NCBI GenBank assembly: GCA_034231615.1
Contig: CM067306.1
Location: forward strand, 43,654,094-43,718,093
Direction: 5' to 3'
DNA from: Meghimatium bilineatum
Lineage: Eukaryota > Mollusca > Gastropoda > Stylommatophora > Philomycidae
Length of the DNA: 64,000 nucleotides
The notes below the pieces were generated by a model. The model did no database searches, was not told the DNA's origin, and worked only from the letters and a program-made list of their open reading frames with translations. Positions 55,340 through 64,000 of this stretch are shown piece after piece. Positions within the stretch are counted from its first letter, which is position 1; every line of letters starts with the position of its first letter. The position numbers and the translations under genes were made by a program.

Positions 55340-55772
55340 TATTAAACTAAAAGAAGACCGTATCATGCAACCGTCAATATCCAAGTAATGTAAGACTTTT
55401 TTTTCAACCATCAATAATCAAATAGTTTAATAATAATCAACCATACTTAATATCAAACATGAATATTAAAGTAGTCTAAGACAATATGTGACAATCATCA
55501 ACATTTAAGTCATGTAAGATTGTTGCAATCATTAATATGAATATCTACGTAGTTTATGACCTATATTATATTAGCCATTTATATTGAATTAGTCTAAGAT
55601 CGTATGTGAGAATCATCAATACGGCATATAAATATATACATCTGTATTCGTAATCTCTGTATTGATTTTCATTGTATTTAGTGAGTATTTTTTAGCTATG
55701 AATCTCCACTAAGAATCATTGAGGAAGATGTTTGAGCTATGAATCTCCACTAACAATCATTGAGGAAGGTGT
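55340..55772. repeat. Diverged tandem repeats
   Basis: Motifs such as AGTAGTCTAAGACAATATGT and GACAATCATCAAC recur at about 55-65 bp intervals up to 55625. A separate 37-bp unit (GCTATGAATCTCCACTAAGA, ATCATTGAGGAAG) is duplicated at 55695-55772. Confidence 0.6.
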
Positions 55773-58385
55773 TTTCAAACATTATCAGCTTGCGGATGGA
55801 ACACAACTCAAGGATATGAACATATAATGCGCTGATCTCTTCTTCATTTGGAGATTCACAGGCTATGCCAGTCATATTAGTATGATCGAACCTCTCTGGT
55901 AGGTAATTGATTCTTGCAGAGTTCAGATTGTTTAATATGCAAACAATATAATTATCACTTATCATTCACAAGTTCAGCTGTTGATAGAAAGTCGTGTGAT
56001 TTATGATGATTAGCAAACATCATTTGATTCACGCCAAGGCAACTAGTGCTGCAAACCTGTTCTGTCTTTCTCTTTGTTAATGTCCGCTATCTTACTTCCG
56101 CTAGATATCTCCTTGTAACAGGCGTATGATCCCATGAGTTTTCTGTAGGATGTGGCATAAAGAAAGCAGATACGATATGTAGTGAGGTTTTTTTTGTAGA
56201 GTGGAGGAGGGGCTACGCAACTCACCGACATATCTGTTTTCGGAAGACGTCTATACGAAATTATAGATTGAATTCATGTCTTTAATCTCCCTTGTATTTT
56301 TGTATTTCCTTTGTATCCTTGTTTTCTGTATATCTTCTTGCACATTAGATGATCACTACAGTGCTCATTGTCAACTAAAATCAAGAAATAACCATTAGCA
56401 ATAGGTTGAAGAAATCAATAGAAAACTGTCAGCACACCTAATGATCTTGAGTGTCTACTAGAAAACATTTTATTCCGTACGAACATGGAACCAGTGATAT
56501 ACATCCGTTCTGTATTTTAAAATTCTATGTATTTTTTTCTATTAATTTCTGAGGAAACAATAATATATGCCATCGTTATTCATTATTTTTAGTGCTTTGA
56601 CAATGACATCTTGCTCCCAAGATACCAATTTCTTGATCTTACTGCCAGTCCATTTATAGCATTAGCAAGAACGCATGTGAGAAATTCGTTTGTGGACACA
56701 TTGAATGTTTTCTTATATAAGGCTTCAAAATAAATGTCACGTTACAAAACAACGTCTCATTCTCCTTGCAAAAATTACTTTCTTACTAATTTAATGATAA
56801 TCTGTGTAGTTGATAGTCCAACACACATCATGAAAACACACTCTTACTCTGTTTCTTCCCATTTCATAACTTTATTTGAACCGTGTTTATCAGCTGATAC
56901 AATTAATTTACAAAGTATTTCTCACTTCTCAAATTGATCAAAAGATCTTCATCAGTTCAGTTTATCTAGATTGTGTGTTGTGCGCTAAGTATCAAACCTA
57001 AATCAAGTACTTCCAATAATTGCTAGTTCTAACGTAACAATCAAATATTATTCAATATTAATACAGTAGTTACTATATATAGTTAATTAATATAGTCAAA
57101 GTTTACCTTTTCCATAAAGTCGGCATTTAAGTAATCATCAAATACTGACAACATAGATATTTGTACCGTCGATGGCTAAGAAATCAGAAATACAGTAACA
57201 ATGCATGTTACTTGTAGCCACCCACAGAAATTCTAGTTCATGGTTATCAGCATAGATCGACGGCACTGTTCCCATTGGCATTATAAAACATAATTTCTAC
57301 CCATAACACATTCGGTTTCCGCAGTAACCATCATTCACGTTATTTTAGTTTAAACAATGGTTTCCTTTATTTGTCCAGATTGTTTCCTTTTGTGCCTACT
57401 AGAATTTTTGCAAGTAAAACCTTATATCTATGTTTCATCTGTGTATCGCGGAGTATAATATTGTTCTAAGACTACCTGTATGGCTTTATATGCGCTAATT
57501 CTACTTGTCAATACACACTTGCTCGTATGTATATTCAGGGTTTACAGATAAAACTGCTATTGTTTTTCTTGCAGTGATTTCTAGGCAATATTTAATTTGA
57601 GTAGGTTGCAATTGTTTTTTAATGATTCGGACATGCAATTTGCTCTCTGACACAGACCCTAATTATGAAGTGGCACTAGAGTCAATGTAGACATTATCTT
57701 ATATGCGCATCATATTTTGTCATCTCAATACTTGTCCTCGGTCCCTTAGACTTTCAAGATAATTAGCACATGCGCCGCACCTAACAGGTGGTCAACGACT
57801 ATTATTAATGCATATGTATGTAGCTGTACGGTCACTGCTTAATGTGACTTAGTTCAAGACTTATGAAAGAAGTTTCAGCGTAATATTGTCTACAAAAGAA
57901 TAATTAATTGCCACAAATAGAAATATTTTCCTTTTATTATAAAGTATGATCTTATAACTTCATTAACTTGTCTTTTAATAATAACTACAGCAACATTATT
58001 CTAGAGAATGTTCATTTAGGAGTTCAAAATGTCGTGTTACAAATTCACAATTAATACTGAATAACATTGCTAAATCATATAGAATGAAATAAAATTCAAC
58101 AATAAAAATCAAAAATCGCCTTTATAACTCTTATGAAACCGTTTCAGAATGTGTAGTCACCAAATTTCAATCAAATAGAAAAGGAAAGATTATTGTTAGA
58201 ACTCACCATAAACCAGTATAAAAACTATCTCTATCTGTCTATCTAATGACGAAGAAAATCAAGATGAAATTTAAAATGTAATTTTCGTCGGAAATATCTA
58301 TGTAATTGTCTTTAAAGGCGAGAAGGATGTCAACCTAGACAAGAATGATGCACTTATGGGTAATGTAATTATGTAATGTACAATG
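55773..58385. other. Transposon-poor AT-rich sequence
   Basis: About 2.6 kb without recognised features; short ORFs at 56043-56231 (minus) and 56734-56937 (plus) have no domains. Confidence 0.4.
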
Positions 58386-58389
58386 ATGT

Positions 58390-58870
58390 TAGAAAATGAT
58401 TCAATCTTCACACAGTGAATTATGTAGTTTCGACAGAGAAAATTATGCAATCTTCACAATGTGAAAGATGTATACTCGACAGCGAAATTGACGCAATCTT
58501 CACACAATTAACGATATATACTCGACAAAGAGAATGATACAATCTTCACACAATTAACGATATATACTCGACAAAGAGAATGATACAATCTTCACACAAT
58601 TAACGATATATACTCGACAAAGAGAATGATACAATCTTCACACAATTAACGATATATACTTGACAAAGAGAATGATACAATCTTCACACAATTAACGATA
58701 TATACTCGACAAAGAGAATGATACAATCTTCACACAATTAACGATATATACTCGACAAAGAGAATGATACAATCTTCACATAGTGAACAATGTATACTCG
58801 GCGGAGAAAATGATGCATCTTCACAAAGTGAAGAATATATATTCGATAGAGCGAATGATGCGATCTATAA
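58390..58870. repeat. Minisatellite, 46-bp unit, about 10 copies
   Basis: The unit is GAATGATACAATCTTCACAC, AATTAACGATATATACTCGA, CAAAGA. Six central copies are near-identical; edge units are diverged (CACAGTGAATTATGTAGTTT). Confidence 0.93.
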
Positions 58871-59550
58871 CATAAATACAAATATGTAGTCAGTTAGCAA
58901 AGTATAGTAAAATTCAATCTGTGTCGGAGATGTATACATATGCCTTAATACAACCCTCATTCCAAAGATAGCCCAACAACCAACACATCAAATCTCTGTA
59001 AGTGAAAATTCAATAAATGTAATATAGCTTAGAAATAGTTTTAAAGTTGTACGGTTAAATGATGTTAGTCCTTCGTGATGTCTTCAAAGATGATTGCAAT
59101 TGCAGTAGACGTAGGTACTAGGCATGATGTTCGTCCCTGTTCAGTTAGAAATCTATGACATCACATATAAAGTAAATTAACAAAATTACTTGCCACATAA
59201 GACACAAGTTTAACAAATGAAAATGGGTAAAATAACGAATAACTCTTTCTATAGGCATACAATGTGTACGAGTGTGTAAAGTGAGAAATAGTCTATGTAA
59301 GCTTTGTTGAATGTTATTTTAAAAAAAAATAACATGTGTGATTTCCATTCAGATGTAGAAGACTATATCACTACGCGCGCTGTTATTGCAGCTATTCTTA
59401 TTGTCTGTACGTGTTCATGATCGAGACGTCTGGATATGCTTATCGTCTCTGAGGGACCCGATATGAACATTAAGTTTGGAATAAATGGAGACTATCTCAC
59501 GATCAATTCAATAATCGACTATACGTTTCATGTATATATGATCTTCCTAG
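58871..59550. other. Unassigned sequence upstream of the His-rich segment
   Basis: Contains a possible donor (CTCTGTAAGTGAAA near 58994) and a moderately GC-richer stretch at 59370-59465, but no assignable exon. Confidence 0.35.
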
Positions 59551-59573
59551 ACTCACATGTTTGATCTTGAGCG

Positions 59574-59957
59574 ACAGCAACAACGCAACCTCAACATAAT
59601 TTGCGTTGGCCATCACTCGGTTCATTTCGGTTTCGTCGAGTGTGGCCTACGTTTGATAACTTCCGATTGTTTCGATCAAACGAAACTTGTCAAAGCATCG
59701 AGATGCAACATGCTCGTCACGCACATCACGCTAGCAAGGCTCATCACACACGCTCACACCAACACCACCACAGACGTCATGGTCACCGCATGCACCATCA
59801 CTTACATCACAGACACCAGCATATGCACGGAGGTCACTACTATCACGGTGGTGATGGTGCTGGTGGTATTGGACATGCCGTGTACGCAGAGGAGGAAGAG
59901 CATCATATAGGAAAGTATGAAGAGATTACTGGGATAGCCATCGCAGGAGAAGGGTGA
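59574..59957 (+). CDS. Candidate terminal exon encoding a His-rich protein
   Basis: This frame is open from just after a TGA to the stop at 59955-59957. The first in-frame ATG (59703) gives an 84-residue product starting MQHARHAHHASKAHHTRS, then HQHHHRRHGHRMHHHLHH, GGHYYHGGDGAGGIGH and an acidic end AEEEEHHIGKYEEITGIAIA. About 25 of 84 residues are His. CAC/CAT and CGT/CGC codons are mixed, and the end is neither repetitive nor His-rich, arguing for coding rather than a CA-type repeat. Local G+C is above the flanks. A possible acceptor TATATGATCTTCCTAG lies at about 59556. The frame starting at 59557 is also open for 117 codons, so frame choice is uncertain. His-rich stretches often bind Zn or Ni; function is unknown. 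Confidence 0.4.
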   Translation, partial: TATTQPQHNLRWPSLGSFRFRRVWPTFDNFRLFRSNETCQSIEMQHARHAHHASKAHHTRSHQHHHRRHGHRMHHHLHHRHQHMHGGHYYHGGDGAGGIGHAVYAEEEEHHIGKYEEITGIAIAGEG

Positions 59958-60079
59958 GGGTTGCCCAGCAACAATTTCATCAGTCTGTGTCCTCCTGCTA
60001 TCATCTTTTCATGCATGTCTTCTGCACGTTCAACACATTTTGAAGACATGTTTTATTTTTTTGCAACAACATTGACTAA

Positions 60080-60320
60080 TAGTTTCTTTTTCTAACAGCA
60101 CTCATTGACATTTTATTTGTAACAGCATTAACTAACATTTTTTGTAACATATATTTTATTTATAACTGCACTATATGACATTTTCTGTAACAGCACTAAC
60201 TGATATTTTTTTGTATCAGCAATAACGGACATTTAATGTAACAGCACTCACTGACATTTTTTGTAACAGCAGTGATTGATATCTTTTGTAACATCACACA
60301 TTGATATTTTTGTAATAAAT
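60080..60320. repeat. Diverged minisatellite, about 30-bp unit, about 8 copies
   Basis: Units of the type GTAACAGCACTAACTGACAT followed by TTTTT. It ends at TGTAATAAATTATG (an AATAAA at about 60315), which could serve the His-rich exon as a polyadenylation signal. Confidence 0.8.
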
Positions 60321-60893
60321 TATGTTTATGTTTTGTTGAATTTAGTCAATATTTTGTTTATAGAACGTTATTTGTATTGTTAAGTTCTTTAGAAAAAAGC
60401 TGGGACAATATATACAAAGTATTTTAGTATTTCCTTTTTTTGTAGAACATATGTATTATTTTTTAAATTTGTAGAATATATTTAGTATTTTCACATTTTG
60501 TAGAGCATTATTATTTATTTTTTTAAATTGTAGAATATATTTAGTACTTTCACATTTTCTGACTATTTTTGGAGTTAGAAAACATGATCGATATCATCCA
60601 CAATCGGTAACATCTACTATATGTTTAGTCATAATAATCCCCCCCCCACGCAAACTTGTTTTCAATTACGTGTCCCTGTGTTTGCACAAGCACATGCATA
60701 CTTTATTTGTCACATAATGGTGATATGATTTATGTCTGTATTTCTATCTACATTGTCTACATATCTTTCTGTCTGCCTATCTACCTGCATGTCTGTCTAA
60801 TCTAAATACATTTTAGTACGTTTTTAAATCATGTTTACAGTATGTATGTAAGAATTAATGTATTCACGTATCTGTGCATGTGTACCTATATAT

Positions 60894-60950
<57 letters not shown>

Positions 60951-61360
60951 TAACATTATAGCAAAATAGATAGTCACTGGAGTTATTATTTCTAGTTGCA
61001 ATGTATACTTACTCTATCAACAGTCTGCGTTGGAAACATATAGCGATAGTTAGAAAATTTTTACCAGATTAAAACCTTCACACTTGCATATTCATAGATG
61101 CAGCTTGTGGAGATTATTTTAAGATCGTTCTTGATTAGTGGCTAACCGTGACGACCCTAGGAGAATATAGTACGACAATTTGGATGTATGTTTTTGTGTT
61201 ACATTTAGCAGTTCTGTTCTGCCCCTTGTTCTATACAATAACTATACACATATATAACTATACACATATAGCATAATGATAGCATTATAGCAACAATTAG
61301 AAGCAGACTATCAAGATTTTAGAGTAGTAAAAAATAGGAGACAAGATTCAACAATTAATA
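60321..61360. other. Unassigned AT-rich sequence with a TA/TG microsatellite
   Basis: (TA)n then (TG)n at 60896-60948 and a C-run at about 60641. No gene recognised. Confidence 0.45.
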
Positions 61361-61364
61361 ATAA

Positions 61365-61560
61365 TAATAATAAACCTATAACCTATCAGGGTGGTAGGGG
61401 TGTTACAATGAGGCAGACATATCTCCAAGCTTCTCTATTCTCTACCATCCTGATGAGTTAGGAACCTTCACATCCTGAACATCTAGTAACCACTGGCAAG
61501 TTGAAGAGGTGCAGAGACAGAGAAAGACAAAGAGAGATTTCTGAATGATTTGTGACTATG
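61365..61560 (-). mobile_element. LINE 3' end (family E), (ATT)n tail, minus strand
   Basis: The reverse complement reads IRMVENREAWR (DR..WR-like), then CACCCTGATAGGTTATAGGT and a TTATTATTATTATTATT tail. Same family as 20930-21205. Confidence 0.6.
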
Positions 61561-62540
61561 ATACGAGAGAAAGTCACCATCAGAACTTATTAACTGATAC
61601 TTAGTATCACAAGATACAGAGAGTTGTGGAGAAACATGATCACCTACACTACGCGACATGGTACTCAGTTACTTGATTTATTAGAAAATTGTTAGAAATG
61701 GAAAACGTGTTTACTCAAGTTGTAAGACATATCAGTATCATCTGAAAGGAACTTGTTCAAATCCCCTCTGTCCTATTCTGACTCGCATAAGTATGTCTCA
61801 TTTAATGTTTCATTTTATTGTGTGGTACATTTTCTAATAGTTGAAACGACGTATTATTGTACGTAAAATTAAACATATAATTAACATCAAATACTAGGTA
61901 GATCAATAGCAGGACATTTTGAAACATGTTCCCATTGTGTTCATTACCGTATTCCAATTACGAGAGATTTCTTGGCCGGTCACTCATCCATAGATGAAGA
62001 TTACAAGGAGAGTTATCTAACTTTCTGTTTCGGTCGTCTAATCAGGTTACGTCATATCCGTGTAAAAGGGAACATTTTGTGACAAATAAATGAGTTACAT
62101 CCACACTATATTATATATATATATATATTCTTGTTTACAAACAAATGTATAATATACAGACAGATAATGAGACGGACAGACAAACAAACATAATTATATA
62201 TATGTATATATTTATAAATAGATAATATACACATATTGATACAATAGCATATAAATAGATAGATACCAAAAATATCGATTAAACAGACAGATAGACAGAT
62301 TTATATTTCTAAATTAACTTTCTAACTAGAAGTCATGTTCTGTTTTGCGAACAGAATATTAACTAATCCCCACGTATCTACGGTCTTGCTTGCGCATAAC
62401 AAAACTGTATTGTTGACGTCAGCTTTTGTCAAATCTGCCCTTCACTTTATCAAGTACTGTTAAACTATTTCAGACCCCTCTGCCCTCCCTAATTAGTGCA
62501 ATTTATGGACAGCCCCTAACGATATGTTTATCAATCGTCA
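61561..62540. other. Unassigned sequence with microsatellites
   Basis: A B-box-like TTGTTCAAATCCCC near 61748 has no matching A box. TA and GATA tracts occur at 62105-62290. Confidence 0.35.
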
Positions 62541-62829
62541 GTGGGGTCGCGTAGTGCAGTGTTAACGCACTGTCTATGCGTAATTGTGGTCCCAGGACTA
62601 TTCATTCCCAGGTTCATTCCTCATTTGAGGCGGAAATGCTTTTACACACCGCGACGGTTCTCTGTCCGTCCCAACCTTAATTTGGCACCGAATTAATGGA
62701 TGGAAGCCCAAACTGCCAAGTAGAGGAGATGGCTAACCTCATATAGCATAGCCAATGAAATTTAACATTTGAAGATCTAACATTTTACACCCCTACGGAA
62801 GCTAAATACTATGGGTTAACTTTACTTCT
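62541..62829 (+). mobile_element. tRNA-derived SINE (SINE1), copy 2
   Basis: Head GGGGTCGCGTAGTGCAGTGT (A box TAGTGCAGTG near 62552), B box GGTTCATTCC (62611-62620), body GAGGCGGAAATGCTTTT, end CCCCTACGGAAGCTAAATAC and TATGGGTTAACTTTACTT. About 20 extra bases separate the boxes compared with copy 1 (a partial duplication of TTCATTCC). Possible imperfect target duplication TATCAA(T/C)CGT on the two sides. Confidence 0.82.
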
Positions 62830-62874
62830 AACTTGACTATATCAACCGTGTTATGTAACACAGTAAGATAGAAA

Positions 62875-62955
62875 AACTCTCTCTCTCTCACACACACACA
62901 CACGCACGCACGCACGCACGCACATACACACACATGTATATATATATATATAACG
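62875..62955. repeat. (CT)n/(CA)n/(CACG)n/(TA)n compound microsatellite
   Basis: CTCTCTCTCTC is followed by CACACACA, CGCACGCACGCACG, CACACACA and TATATATA. Confidence 0.95.
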
Positions 62956-63435
62956 TTTCAACACATATGCCTATATATCTTTCTTCGCAATATAAATGTG
63001 CGCGTTTATGATGAGCGACAATCGTTTACTCTTATTGAATGACAAAGAATCATTCAATCTACAAAAGTGGATATAGAACGGTAAAATATACTTCAGATGA
63101 GCATGTGAAATCAATCTAGTCTTTAATGAAATTTGTAAATTAGAGAATAGTAATTGTCGGTTAATGTTATACAGAGAATGTATAAATTATTATATAGTAT
63201 CCTATGTAAATAGAACATATAGTAATCATGTGCCTATTATTGAACGATGAAGTGTGATATTGTGTGCTAATTATCTGCTAGGAGTTGATGTCATTGTATT
63301 ATACGAGATTTACTAAGGATTTCTGGTCAAATAATTGATTGCTGAGCTAGAAAGGAACGGTCTTATGCATAGCTTTAACAATTATAAATAGCAACTATAG
63401 TGTTGTGTTAGTGCTAGGCATCTTTGAGTTGTTCT
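62956..63435. other. Unassigned AT-rich sequence
   Basis: Nothing recognised. Confidence 0.3.
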
Positions 63436-64000
63436 ATCTATCTATTCGCTAAACTCTTTGTTGCCTTTCAGCGTCAGGGGTAGAAGAGTTTTCTAGAGAT
63501 GGCCCTCGTGTGTGCTGAGTATATTGTGAAATGTATTCGCCTCTTTTATATCGGTGGTCCATCGTTTTTATGGTCGGCCTCTAGGTCTGCCTTCACTGTA
63601 TCTATGTAGCATAGCTTGCTGTGGTATGATGGCTGATGGTAGTCTACTGATGTGTGTAAACCATTTGATCGGTTGAATATAGTCCAAGATTGTGGTGGCG
63701 CCGGTTATTTTTTTCTAATGTCCTCAGTCCTATCTCTTAGCGATATTCCTGGGATTCTGCATTAGCATGCCATTTCTGCTGTCACAGGTTTACGTTTGTC
63801 TTGTGTTGTCGTTGTCCATGATTGGCTTTGGTAGCACATCGTTGGCACAGTTATCGTTTTGAATAGTGTTATTTTGGTGTTTAAATCTACATTTTTGTTT
63901 CTGAAGATTGGTGTCATTTGCCATGGGTCTTGGTATGCTTTACTACATATATTGTGTATTTCTTTGCTGCTCTTGCCGTCTGCTATGATATTGCTTCCTA
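63436..64000 (-). mobile_element. LINE family A 3' end, truncated by the window edge, minus strand
   Basis: The minus strand, from the window end, reads SKEIHNICSKAYQDPWQMTP, IFRNKNVDLNTKITLFKTIT, VPTMCYQSQSWTTTTQDKRK and PVTAEMAC, then a decayed C-terminus. The end is TTTAGCGAATAGATAGATAG, so this family has a (GATA)n tail. It carries the sequence around 63897 uninterrupted, which proves the insertion at 15178-15714 in the other copy. Confidence 0.85.

Noticed and set aside
59557..59910. 117-codon Thr/Ile/Val-rich frame overlapping the His-rich frame
   Set aside because: It ends in a shifted reading of the same CAC/CAT codons (THT, TITVVMV), and the His-rich frame has a more natural acidic terminus; kept only as an alternative in the feature note.

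Overview
This window is AT-rich metazoan nuclear DNA. It is dominated by decayed transposable elements and minisatellites and holds almost no intact protein-coding sequence. Host genes, where visible, are short exons with GT-AG borders rather than long ORFs. The mix of non-LTR retrotransposon debris ending in (GAA)n, (GAT)n or (ATT)n, tRNA-headed SINEs, TA-flanked MITEs and dense minisatellites would fit a lophotrochozoan, most likely a mollusc; that taxonomic guess is inference. There are no rRNA genes, true tRNA genes, CRISPR arrays or bacterial-type operons.

Layout. 0-13 kb: LINE fragments (an RNase H tail and many 3' ends of reverse transcriptase ORFs), a tRNA SINE, a pogo/Tigger-like MITE and several minisatellites. 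14-19.5 kb: the longest element, an almost complete but dead endonuclease-reverse transcriptase LINE (family A, minus strand), split by a 537-bp palindromic insertion with a 12-bp target duplication. A second LINE fragment lies on the other strand. 19.5-31 kb: mostly unassigned AT-rich DNA with minisatellites, small SINEs and LINE tails. 31-37 kb: the best candidate host gene, with an ATG exon ending in a consensus donor, two further phase-0 exons, a stop and a polyadenylation signal, and a large minisatellite in the presumed intron. An ORF with a signal-peptide-like start follows. 37-46 kb: minisatellites, an internally deleted copy of family A, a GC-rich island of unknown nature and a 250-bp duplicated segment. 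46-51 kb: the best-preserved coding stretch, a LINE RNase H domain, abutting another LINE tail to tail; a third LINE sits inside a minisatellite. 51-61 kb: transposon-poor AT-rich DNA containing a His-rich open exon-like segment near 59.6-60.0 kb. 61-64 kb: a LINE tail, a second tRNA SINE and another family A copy cut by the window edge.

Two themes recur. First, a short (about 165 bp) non-autonomous element, called SINE2 here, is present six times, three with clear 9-11 bp target duplications. It shares a (GAA)n tail with several LINEs that could have moved it. Second, elements repeatedly sit inside minisatellite arrays (about 6.2, 9.6, 44.6 and 50.1 kb). Most six-frame ORFs are products of repeat periodicity or dead LINEs, not genes.
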